Shown: one piece after another, positions 15,537-22,828 of the stretch
How the letters are laid out: every line of letters starts with the position of its first letter
Position numbering within the stretch: position 1 is the first letter of the stretch
DNA from: Ferrovibrio sp041906005
GTDB lineage: Bacteria; Pseudomonadota; Alphaproteobacteria; Ferrovibrionales; Ferrovibrionaceae
DNA length: 64,000 nt
Direction: 5' to 3'
Assembly: GCF_041906005.1 (NCBI RefSeq)
Contig: NZ_JAYRJY010000001.1
Coordinates: 2,852,001-2,916,000, forward strand
The notes under the pieces: generated by a model
What the model saw: the letters and a program-made list of their open reading frames with translations, nothing else
Told to the model about the DNA's origin: nothing
Database searches by the model: none
Program-made: the position numbers and the translations under genes

Positions 15537-15965
15537 ATGTCTGAGGCATTCGCTCAGTTCCACCAAAATGCATATGGCTATGTTTCCGAGCGTAATATCG
15601 AAGCGCGACGGCGCCTCGAGGCGTTGGCGCGACTGCTCGATAACGCGGTCCGCATTCCCGGTACCGACATTCGTGTCGGTCTGGATGCGGCACTGAATGT
15701 CATACCAGGCATCGGTACGCTGATGGCCAAAGCAATGGCAGGCTATCTCGTCTGGGAAGCCCGCCGGCTGGGTGTTCCCGTCGGCATGATCCTGCGCATG
15801 GTTGGCAATGTGGCGGTCGATCTACTAATCAGCTCAATTCCGGTGGTCGGTTGGTTCGGTGACATCTTCTATCGGGCCAATGTCAGGAATATTGAGCTGC
15901 TGCACAGGCATATCGACCACTCTGAGGGCATGGTCGACGCAGCCCGTGGCACGGAGGGCAACTGA
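15537..15965 (+). CDS. DUF4112 domain protein
   Basis: A 142-residue protein of the DUF4112 family, recognisable from A-V-R-I-P-G-T-D-I-R-V-G-L-D-A followed by L-N-V-I-P-G-I-G-T-L and, later, L-I-S-S-I-P-V-V-G-W-F-G-D-I-F-Y-R-A-N. The two glycine/proline-rich hydrophobic segments suggest membrane-embedded or re-entrant helices. Function is not established. GGGAGG lies seven bases before the ATG at 15537. A small membrane protein gene follows 2 bases after its stop, so the two form an operon. Confidence 0.8.
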   Translation: MSEAFAQFHQNAYGYVSERNIEARRRLEALARLLDNAVRIPGTDIRVGLDAALNVIPGIGTLMAKAMAGYLVWEARRLGVPVGMILRMVGNVAVDLLISSIPVVGWFGDIFYRANVRNIELLHRHIDHSEGMVDAARGTEGN

Positions 15966-15967
15966 TT

Positions 15968-16297
15968 ATGCAGCGCGCCATCTGGATCATCGCCTTGATT
16001 GCATTCTTCGTATGGTCGGCGCTGGCCTGGCTGGGCAACATTATGCTCGGCTGGCTGACCGAATTCACGGCGGCCAATGCCGGCCAGCTCACTGTCGGCG
16101 GTGAGTTGAGCGGCTGGCTATCCTGGGCCGCCGCATTGGCCGATGCAGCTGGTGGCGCGTTGATCGCCATTATCTGGTTGTTCGGCGGCGTGGCGATTGC
16201 AGTCGCTGCCTTTGTCATTTCACGGCTGGCGCAATGGCATAACGGGGCGCAGCGGTCCCGTCCCTATAAAACACTGCCGCCCGGCTGGCGCCGGTGA
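15968..16297 (+). CDS. Small membrane protein, partner of the DUF4112 gene
   Basis: A 109-residue protein with an N-terminal helix (residues 5-28, I-W-I-I-A-L-I-A-F-F-V-W-S-A-L-A-W-L) and a second long hydrophobic segment around 64-88 (A-L-I-A-I-I-W-L-F-G-G-V-A-I-A-V-A-A). It has an Arg-rich C-terminal tail ending L-P-P-G-W-R-R. No family is recognised. It is translationally linked to the DUF4112 gene, so a joint role at the inner membrane is the only inference available. It is convergent with gcvPB, 45 bases away. Confidence 0.7.
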   Translation: MQRAIWIIALIAFFVWSALAWLGNIMLGWLTEFTAANAGQLTVGGELSGWLSWAAALADAAGGALIAIIWLFGGVAIAVAAFVISRLAQWHNGAQRSRPYKTLPPGWRR

Positions 16298-16342
16298 GGC
16301 GCCGCTGACCGGGCGGCTTGGTCGTCCGAAATAGGGCGCGGC

Positions 16343-17914
16343 TTACTCCGCCGCCGCCTTGTCGATCGGCGCGCCATTGGTGCCGGGTTTCCAGCGCAGC
16401 ACCGGGGCGCGGGCGGCGCGGGTTTCATCCAGGCGGCGACGCGGCGTCATGTAGGGCGCGCCATGGAACCATTCGGCCTGGTCACCCTGCTTCGCCTTCT
16501 CGGCCAGGCCACGCAGGGTGCCGACGAAGGTATCCACGCTGTCCTTGCTCTCGCTTTCGGTCGGCTCGATCAGCATGGCGCCATGCACCACGAGGGGGAA
16601 ATACACCGTCATCGGGTGATAGCCCTCGTCGATCATCGCCTTGGCGAAATCCAGCGTGGTGACGCCGGTATCCTTCAGGAAGCGGTCGTCGAACAAAGCC
16701 TCGTGCATGCACGGGCCCTCGAAGCTCGGGCTCATCACATCCTTCAGCGAAGCCATCACGTAATTGGCCGACAGCACGCTGTCTTCCGCCACCCGCTTCA
16801 GGCCATCGGCGCCATGGCTCATCATGTAGGCCAGTGCGCGGATGAACATGCCCATCTGGCCGTGGAAGGCCTTCATGCGGCCGAAGCTTTTGGCGTCGCC
16901 GCTTTCGACGAGTTTAAAGCCAGCGCTGCCATGCACCACGTAAGGCACCGGCACGAAATCCTTCAGGGCCTCGGAGAGCACCACAGGGCCCGAGCCCGGG
17001 CCACCGCCGCCATGGGGCGTGGAGAAGGTCTTGTGCAGGTTGATATGCATGGCGTCCACGCCCAGATCGCCCGGCCGCACCTTGCCGACGATGGCGTTGA
17101 AGTTGGCGCCGTCGCAATAGAAGAAGGCGCCGGCAGCGTGCACCATGTCGGCCACCTTGCGGATGTCTCGCTCAAACAGGCCGCAGGTATTCGGATTGGT
17201 CAGCATGATCGCCGCCACATCCGGGCCCAGCTTGGCCTGCAGGGCATCGAGGTCGACGCGGCCGTCGGCCGTGGCCGGGATCGGATCGACCGTGTAGCCG
17301 CAGAGCGCCGCCGTGGCCGGATTGGTGCCATGGGCGGATTCCGGCGCCAGGATGCGCTTGCGCACATCGCCGCGGGCTTTCAGCGCCGCGCGGATCGCCA
17401 TCAGGCCGCAGAGTTCGCCATGGGCGCCGGCGGCGGGCGACATTGCCACGGCCGGCATGCCTGTCAGTTTCTTCAGCCAGCCGGCCAACTGGTCGATCAG
17501 TTCCAGCGCGCCCTGCACGGTGGAAACGGGCTGCAGCGGATGCAGATCGCCCAAACCCGGCAGGCGGGCCATCTTCTCGTTCAGGCGCGGATTGTGCTTC
17601 ATCGTGCAGGAGCCCAGCGGATACAGCCCGGCATCGATGGAATAGTTCTTCTGGCTCAGCCGCACGAAATGGCGGATCACCTGCGGCTCACTCAGGCCCG
17701 GCAGGCCGATCTTGCCGGTGCGGCGCAGGCCGCCGAGGCGGTCGGCCACTTTCGGCGGCGCAGGCAGGTCCACACCGCTGCGGCCCTCGACGCCCTGCTC
17801 AAAGATCAGGGCCTCTTCCATCTGCAGGCCGCGGTTGCCGGTGATGGTGCCCACAGCCGCACTGTCGGCGGCCTGGTTCGGCGTGGTGGGGCGTCCCTGA
17901 CGGTTCAGCATCAC
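16343..17914 (-). CDS. gcvPB: Glycine dehydrogenase (decarboxylating) subunit 2
   Basis: The C-terminal, PLP-binding half of glycine decarboxylase (P protein), 523 residues, in the split form. With GcvPA it decarboxylates glycine and transfers the aminomethyl group to the lipoyl arm of GcvH. The PLP lysine is in N-L-H-K-T-F-S-T-P-H-G-G-G-G-P-G at about residue 290. A-H-G-E-L-C-G-L and E-S-A-H-G-T-N-P-A-T-A are further conserved sites. Its start overlaps the gcvPA stop by 4 bases (ATGA), consistent with coupled 1:1 translation. It is the last gene of the operon. Confidence 0.96.
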   Translation of the reverse strand: MMLNRQGRPTTPNQAADSAAVGTITGNRGLQMEEALIFEQGVEGRSGVDLPAPPKVADRLGGLRRTGKIGLPGLSEPQVIRHFVRLSQKNYSIDAGLYPLGSCTMKHNPRLNEKMARLPGLGDLHPLQPVSTVQGALELIDQLAGWLKKLTGMPAVAMSPAAGAHGELCGLMAIRAALKARGDVRKRILAPESAHGTNPATAALCGYTVDPIPATADGRVDLDALQAKLGPDVAAIMLTNPNTCGLFERDIRKVADMVHAAGAFFYCDGANFNAIVGKVRPGDLGVDAMHINLHKTFSTPHGGGGPGSGPVVLSEALKDFVPVPYVVHGSAGFKLVESGDAKSFGRMKAFHGQMGMFIRALAYMMSHGADGLKRVAEDSVLSANYVMASLKDVMSPSFEGPCMHEALFDDRFLKDTGVTTLDFAKAMIDEGYHPMTVYFPLVVHGAMLIEPTESESKDSVDTFVGTLRGLAEKAKQGDQAEWFHGAPYMTPRRRLDETRAARAPVLRWKPGTNGAPIDKAAAE

Positions 17915-19251
17915 AGCACCTCCTTCAGGGCGGCGACAAGCTTGTCCATGTCGCCTTCGCTATTGGTTTCGGTGGTCGCGATCAGCAGCACGTTGTCCAG
18001 GGCCTTTTCGCCCGGGAAAAGCCGCACGGCCGGCACGCCGCCGAGGATGTTCTTCGCCACCAGTTTTTCCACCACATCCGTCGCAGGCTTGGGCAGGGTG
18101 ATGGCGAATTCGTTGTAGAAGGCCTGCGGCACGATGCTCACGCCTTTCAGGCCGTTCAGCTTTTCGGCCAGTTGCGCCGCCTTGCCATGATTGATCTCGG
18201 CCAGTCGGGTGAAGCCGGCTTCGCCCAGCAGGCTGAGATGGATGGTGAAGGCCAGCGCACAGAGGCCGGAATTGGTGCAGATGTTGGACGTGGCCTTCTC
18301 GCGGCGGATATGCTGCTCGCGGGCCGACAGCGTCAGCACGAAACCGCGCCGGCCGTCCTGGTCCACCGTCTCGCCGCACAGCCGGCCCGGCATCTGCCGC
18401 ACATATTTCTCCCGCGTGGCGAACAGGCCCACATACGGCCCGCCAAAGCTGAGCGGCACACCCAGAGCCTGGCCTTCCGCCACCACGATATCCGCGCCCA
18501 TGGCGCCCGGCGGCGTGACGAGGCCCAGTGAGGTCACTTCGGTCACCACCACCACCAGCAGAGCGCCCCTGGCCTGGCATGCCTTGGCAAGACCCGACAG
18601 GTCGCGCAGATGGCCGAACACAGTCGGGTTCTGTACCACCACGCAGGCGGTCTGGTCGTCGATCAGGCCGCTCAGGTCCTCGTTGCCGGCCAGATCGGTG
18701 GGGGCGGCCACATGGGGCTGGTCGGTCTGATCCATCAGGGTGCCGACCACATCGCGGTAATGCGGATGCAGGCCACCCGACAGCACGGCCTTGGCTTTCT
18801 TGGTGATGCGCTGGGCCATCAGCACGGCCTCGCCGGCAGCAGTGGCGCCGTCATACATCGACGCATTCGCCACATCCATGCCGGTGATCATGCTCACCTG
18901 GGTCTGGAACTCGAACAGGTATTGCAGCGTGCCCTGACTGATCTCGGGCTGATACGGCGTATAGGACGTGAGGAATTCCGAACGCTGGATCAGGTGATCG
19001 ACAGCGGCTGGTACATGGTGGCGATAGGCCCCGGCGCCGAGGAAGAACGGCACATCCATCGGCGAGACGTTCTTCTTCGCCAGGGCCGCGAAGGCACGCT
19101 CGACCTCCAGTTCGCCCTGGTGCGGCGGCAGGTCGAGCGCGGGATTCAGCGCGCCGGCCGGCACATCCTTGAATAACGCATCGATATTGGGCGCGCCGAT
19201 CACGCCCAGCATCTCGCTGCGATCGGCTTCGGTCAGACCGAGATAGCGCAT
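17911..19251 (-). CDS. gcvPA: Glycine dehydrogenase (decarboxylating) subunit 1
   Basis: The N-terminal half of split glycine decarboxylase, 446 residues. It starts M-R-Y-L-G-L-T-E-A-D-R and contains F-L-G-A-G-A-Y-R-H-H-V-P-A and Y-T-P-Y-Q-P-E-I-S-Q-G-T-L-Q, both invariant in GcvPA. It has the PLP-transferase fold but not the cofactor lysine, which is on GcvPB, so it is a structural partner with a share of the active site. It lies 15 bases after gcvH and overlaps gcvPB by 4 bases. Confidence 0.96.
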   Translation of the reverse strand: MRYLGLTEADRSEMLGVIGAPNIDALFKDVPAGALNPALDLPPHQGELEVERAFAALAKKNVSPMDVPFFLGAGAYRHHVPAAVDHLIQRSEFLTSYTPYQPEISQGTLQYLFEFQTQVSMITGMDVANASMYDGATAAGEAVLMAQRITKKAKAVLSGGLHPHYRDVVGTLMDQTDQPHVAAPTDLAGNEDLSGLIDDQTACVVVQNPTVFGHLRDLSGLAKACQARGALLVVVVTEVTSLGLVTPPGAMGADIVVAEGQALGVPLSFGGPYVGLFATREKYVRQMPGRLCGETVDQDGRRGFVLTLSAREQHIRREKATSNICTNSGLCALAFTIHLSLLGEAGFTRLAEINHGKAAQLAEKLNGLKGVSIVPQAFYNEFAITLPKPATDVVEKLVAKNILGGVPAVRLFPGEKALDNVLLIATTETNSEGDMDKLVAALKEVL

Positions 19252-19266
19252 CTCGCGCTCCTTGCG

Positions 19267-19638
19267 TCAGAGGGTTTTCAGATAGGCGTCGTAGGCGGCC
19301 TGGTCCATCAGGGCATCCAGTTCGGCCTTGTTGGACAGTTTCAGCTTCACAAACCAGCCATCGGTCTGCGCGGCGCGGTTCACCAGCGCCGGGTCGTCGG
19401 CAATCGCCTGGTTGCTTTCCACAACCTCGCCGCCGGCCGGCGCATAGACTTCCGAGGCGGCCTTCACGGATTCCACCACCGCCACTTCGGCGCCGGCCTC
19501 CACCTTCTTGCCCGGCGCGGGCAGGTCGACGAATACCACGTCGCCGAGCTGGCTCTGGGCGTAATCGGAAATGCCCACGGTGGCGACATCGCCATCGAGA
19601 CGGATCCATTCATGGTCCTTGGTGTAACGGGTGGTCAT
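19267..19638 (-). CDS. gcvH: Glycine cleavage system H protein
   Basis: A 123-residue lipoyl carrier that shuttles the aminomethyl group between the P, T and L proteins. The lipoylated lysine is K59 in V-E-S-V-K-A-A-S-E-V-Y-A-P. The N-terminus (Y-T-K-D-H-E-W-I-R) and the I-S-D-Y-A-Q-S-Q-L-G-D-V-V-F-V-D-L-P segment are standard. The L protein (lipoamide dehydrogenase) is not encoded in this window; it is usually shared with other complexes. It sits between gcvT and gcvPA in one operon. Confidence 0.97.
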   Translation of the reverse strand: MTTRYTKDHEWIRLDGDVATVGISDYAQSQLGDVVFVDLPAPGKKVEAGAEVAVVESVKAASEVYAPAGGEVVESNQAIADDPALVNRAAQTDGWFVKLKLSNKAELDALMDQAAYDAYLKTL

Positions 19639-19649
19639 GGATCGTCTCC

Positions 19650-20765
19650 TTACTTGGCGTAGCGTTTGGTGATGAAGGGAAGGGTGCAGGTCTTGGCGGG
19701 CAGCGGCTTGCCGCGCACCATCAGGCTCAGCGGCGTGCCGGCCTTGGCGTAATCGGTGGCGACATAACCCATGGCGACCGGCGCATCGACGCTGGGGCCG
19801 AAACCGCCCGAGGTGATCACGCCGATCTTCTCGCCCTTGTCGTTCAGGATTTCGGTGCCCTCGCGGGCCGGCGCCCGGCCCTCGGGCTGGATGCCGACGC
19901 GCTTGCGCGAGACGCCATCCTTCAGTTGCTGCTGCACGATGGCGGCGCCGGGATAGCCGCCCTCCTCGCGCCGCCGCTTGGAGATCGTCCAGGCCAGGCC
20001 GGCCTCGATGGGCGTCGTGGTGGTGTCGATGTCATGGCCGTAGAGGCAGAGGCCGGCTTCCAGGCGCAGGCTGTCGCGTGCGCCCAGGCCGATGGGCTTC
20101 ACTTCCGGCTGCGACAGCAGCCAGCGCGCGAAGTCTTCGGCCTGGTCGGCGGCCAGAGAAATCTCGAAGCCATCCTCGCCGGTATAGCCCGAGCGGGTGA
20201 CAAAAGCCTCGTATTTGCCAAGCGCCAGCGTGGCGCCCATGCCAAAGCTCATCGCCGGCATCACGGAGTTCAGGCGCGACAGTACGTCGACGGCCGCCGG
20301 GCCCTGCAGGGCCAGCAGGGCGCGGTCTTCCAGATATTCGATCTCGACGCCCTTCAGGTTCGCCCGCATATGGGCGATGTCCTGCTCCTTGCAGGCGGCG
20401 TTGACGATCACGAACAGGTCGCGGTCGCGCTTGTTCACCATCAGGTCGTCCAGGATGCCGGCGGCATCGTTGGTGAAGACCGTGTAGCGCATCTTGCCGA
20501 CATCCAGCGCGACGATGTCGCCGGGCACGAGCGCTTCCAGCGCCTTGGCCGGATCGGCGCCGGTGATCTTCACCTGGCCCATATGCGAGACGTCGAACAG
20601 GCCGGCCGCTGCGCGGGTATGCTTGTGTTCAGTCAGGATGCCGGTCGGGTACTGCACCGGCATCTCGTAGCCGGCGAAGGGAACCATGCGGGCGCCAAGC
20701 TCCTTATGGAGCGCGTTCAATGGCGTGGTTTTGAGAATTTCGGCCGTATCGCCCAAGCAGGTCAC
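19650..20765 (-). CDS. gcvT: Aminomethyltransferase (glycine cleavage T protein)
   Basis: A 371-residue folate enzyme that releases ammonia from the H-protein intermediate and forms 5,10-methylene-THF. Markers are G-A-R-M-V-P-F-A-G-Y-E-M-P-V-Q-Y early on, D-V-S-H-M-G-Q near residue 59, S-G-Y-T-G-E-D-G-F-E-I and L-G-A-R-D-S-L-R-L-E-A-G-L-C-L-Y-G. It is the first gene after the glycine riboswitch. The start is a GTG at 20765, chosen because the family N-terminus begins within a few residues; the ribosome site is weak, which fits control of translation by the upstream RNA. Confidence 0.95.
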   Translation of the reverse strand: MTCLGDTAEILKTTPLNALHKELGARMVPFAGYEMPVQYPTGILTEHKHTRAAAGLFDVSHMGQVKITGADPAKALEALVPGDIVALDVGKMRYTVFTNDAAGILDDLMVNKRDRDLFVIVNAACKEQDIAHMRANLKGVEIEYLEDRALLALQGPAAVDVLSRLNSVMPAMSFGMGATLALGKYEAFVTRSGYTGEDGFEISLAADQAEDFARWLLSQPEVKPIGLGARDSLRLEAGLCLYGHDIDTTTTPIEAGLAWTISKRRREEGGYPGAAIVQQQLKDGVSRKRVGIQPEGRAPAREGTEILNDKGEKIGVITSGGFGPSVDAPVAMGYVATDYAKAGTPLSLMVRGKPLPAKTCTLPFITKRYAK

Positions 20766-20811
20766 CTTGTGAACAGAGTCAGAGTCGAAGCGGCGGGTGG
20801 TTTCGCCGTTC

Positions 20812-21017
20812 GCCCCCTCTGTCCCGGGACCTGAGAGATTCGCCGTTGATCTGAAACGGCTTACTCCTTCGGTGGGATCGGGATTGGACCCCCGATCCGC
20901 TTTCCAGAGTGTCGCCAGTCCGGTCGGTCCTTCGGCCTGAGAGTTTCCGGGGCGGTTGCTCCTTCGGCGCGCGGGCCCCCGTTAAAGCTCGGGTTTCGCG
21001 TCTCTCCCGCCGGACTG
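20812..21017 (-). promoter_or_regulatory. Tandem glycine riboswitch upstream of gcvT
   Basis: On the minus strand two glycine aptamers follow each other. Aptamer 1 (about 21017-20910) has CGGGAGAG, GCCGAAGGAGCAA and AACTCTCAGGCCGAAGGAC. Aptamer 2 (about 20908-20812) has CACTCTGGAAAGC, CACCGAAGGAGTAAGCC and ATCTCTCAGGTCCCGGGAC, closing with CAGAGGGGG. This is the classic cooperative double form that turns on gcv genes when glycine is plentiful. About 47 bases separate it from the gcvT start; no T tract follows, so control is more likely at translation than by termination. Confidence 0.93.
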
Positions 21018-21031
21018 AATGCGACGCCGCG

Positions 21032-21059
21032 AGAATAGGCTGCGGTGCAACAGAGTCAA
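21032..21059 (-). promoter_or_regulatory. Promoter of the gcv operon
   Basis: On the minus strand TTGACT (21059-21054) and TATTCT (21037-21032) are separated by 16 bases, close to the sigma-70 consensus. The predicted transcript begins near 21025, just before the first base of the riboswitch, which supports the call. Confidence 0.65.
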
Positions 21060-21101
21060 ACCCTTTCCCGCTGACGTAACGGCAGCGCGAAAACTCCACA
21101 A

Positions 21102-21129
21102 TTGACAATGCCTTAGGGGGGCTTAGGCT
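21102..21129 (+). promoter_or_regulatory. Promoter-like element before the DUF962 gene
   Basis: TTGACA (21102-21107) matches the sigma-70 -35 box; TAGGCT (21124-21129) 16 bases further on is a moderate -10. It lies 74 bases before the DUF962 start and is divergent from the gcv promoter. Confidence 0.45.
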
Positions 21130-21202
21130 TATCCACAAGATGCCCGCGGGCGGCGACTCGGCCGCGACTCGCAGGGACAATAAAAATCCGGAGGAAACCG
21201 CC

Positions 21203-21742
21203 ATGAACCCGTTCTTCGTCGAGCAGATGGCGATGTATTCGGCCTATCACCGCGATCCGCGCAACCGGGCCACCCATTTCATCGGCATCCCGTCCATCGT
21301 GTTTGCCATCTTCATCCCGCTGCACTGGGTGGTGCTGACCCAGCTTTGGGGTGGCCAGGCCACGATCACGCTGGCCACTGTGCTGTGGTTCGCCACTGGC
21401 ATCTTCTATCTCTGGCTCGACCGCACGGTCGGCGGCCTGATGGTGCTGGTCGGCTTCGTGCTGATGCTGCTGGCCGAGCAGGTGGCGGCGATGGGCAGCA
21501 CGGTCGGCTGGATCACCTTTGCGGTTTTCTTCGTCGGCGGTTGGGTGTTCCAGCTGGTCGGCCATGCTTTCGAGGGCCGCCGCCCCGCCCTGGCCGACAA
21601 TCTGCTGCAGGCCCTGATCGGCCCGACTTTCCTGGTGGCGGAAACCGTCTTTGCCGCCGGCCTGCGCAAGGAACTGCATGACGCGGTCGAGATGCGCTGG
21701 AAGCATTATTCTTATGCTGCGATGCAGGAACGCGCGGCGTAA
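21203..21742 (+). CDS. DUF962 (Mpo1-like) membrane protein
   Basis: A 179-residue membrane protein of the DUF962/Mpo1 family. The signature Y-S-A-Y-H-R-D-P-R-N-R-A-T-H-F-I-G-I-P is at the N-terminus, and G-H-A-F-E-G-R-R-P-A-L-A-D-N-L near residue 128. Four to five hydrophobic helices follow. Yeast Mpo1 is an iron-dependent 2-hydroxy-fatty-acid alpha-dioxygenase; the conserved histidines (Y-H-R-D-P, T-H-F, G-H-A-F-E) are present here, but the bacterial role is untested. The ATG at 21203 has GGAGGAAA before it. The cyclase gene follows after 18 bases. Confidence 0.85.
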   Translation: MNPFFVEQMAMYSAYHRDPRNRATHFIGIPSIVFAIFIPLHWVVLTQLWGGQATITLATVLWFATGIFYLWLDRTVGGLMVLVGFVLMLLAEQVAAMGSTVGWITFAVFFVGGWVFQLVGHAFEGRRPALADNLLQALIGPTFLVAETVFAAGLRKELHDAVEMRWKHYSYAAMQERAA

Positions 21743-21760
21743 ACCCAAGACAGAGGACCA

Positions 21761-22801
21761 ATGGCACGCTGGAAGAACCGGCCCGAAGGGTCGAACTGGG
21801 GCGATTTCGGGCCGGACGACCGGATTGGCCGGGTCAACTGGATAACGCCTGAGAAGGTGAAGCAGGGCATCGCCGAGGTGCGTGAAGGCAGGACGTTCTG
21901 TCTGTCGCTGCCGCTGGAATATCCCGGCGGCAACCTGCTCAATCCGCGCCGTTTCCCGCCGCAGCTCTTCGCCGTCGTGCGCGAGGGCCGGCCGAACATG
22001 GCGCTACCGCTTTCGATGTACGATCCGCGCGTCACGGATGTGTCCAGCGATGATGCGGCCCTGCTGTACCTGCAGTATTCCACGCAATGGGACAGCTTCG
22101 CCCATATTGGCTCGATGTTCGATGCCGATGGCGACGGCGTGCCTGAACGGGTCTTCTATAATGGCTGGCGCGGTGGCAGCGATGTGCCCGATGTCGAGGA
22201 TCGCAACGTGGGCGAGCCGCGACTGGAGCGTTTCCCTTCCAAAGGCACCGAGGCGCTCGGCATCCACAATTTCGCCCGGCACGGCCTGCAGGGCCGTGGC
22301 GTGCTGGTGAATTTGCACGAGGAATGCGGCGAGCGCCGCGAATGGATCGGCTATGACCGCCTGATGCGGGCGATGCAGGCGCAGAAGGTGGAAGTGGAGA
22401 AGGGCGACATGCTCTGTTTCTACACCGGCTTCGGCGACGTTGTCTTAAGCATGGGGCGCAAGCCCGACCTGCACCGCCTGGAGAATTCCTGTGCTGTGCT
22501 GGATGGTCGCGACAGGGCGTTGCTGAACTGGATCACCGACAGCGGCGTGAGTAGCCTGATTGCTGACAACTATGCCGTCGAGGGCCTGCCGGCGAAACCC
22601 GTGGATGGCAGCCATGCCATGCTGCCGCTGCACGAGCATTGCCTGTTCAAGCAGGGCATCCCATTAGGGGAACTGTGGTATCTTTCCGAGCTGGCGGCCT
22701 ATCTGAAACAGCACAAGCGCAGCCGCTTCCTGCTTACCGCGCCACCGCTTAGACTGACGGGCGCTGTCGGTTCGCCATCTTCGCCGATCGCCACGGTCTG
22801 A
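21761..22801 (+). CDS. Cyclase family protein (kynurenine formamidase-like fold)
   Basis: A 346-residue putative metal-dependent hydrolase of the cyclase superfamily. The metal motif, usually H-x-G-T-H-x-D, appears here as S-T-Q-W-D-S-F-A-H-I-G near residue 107, the variant with Gln seen in a subgroup of larger members. H-N-F-A-R-H-G-L-Q-G-R-G-V-L-V-N-L and the late H-E-H-C-L-F-K-Q-G are further family segments. Substrates in this subgroup are mostly unknown; isatin- or formamide-type ring openings are known for relatives. It is followed 27 bases later by a ThDP enzyme gene and probably cotranscribed with it. Confidence 0.82.
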   Translation: MARWKNRPEGSNWGDFGPDDRIGRVNWITPEKVKQGIAEVREGRTFCLSLPLEYPGGNLLNPRRFPPQLFAVVREGRPNMALPLSMYDPRVTDVSSDDAALLYLQYSTQWDSFAHIGSMFDADGDGVPERVFYNGWRGGSDVPDVEDRNVGEPRLERFPSKGTEALGIHNFARHGLQGRGVLVNLHEECGERREWIGYDRLMRAMQAQKVEVEKGDMLCFYTGFGDVVLSMGRKPDLHRLENSCAVLDGRDRALLNWITDSGVSSLIADNYAVEGLPAKPVDGSHAMLPLHEHCLFKQGIPLGELWYLSELAAYLKQHKRSRFLLTAPPLRLTGAVGSPSSPIATV

Positions 22802-22828
22802 ATAACAAAACCTCCCCCGGAGATTGCC

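Noticed and set aside
16463..18118. Long plus-strand frame (551 codons) opposite gcvPB and gcvPA
   Set aside because: Antisense shadow of two strongly supported genes; no start context and no recognisable motif.
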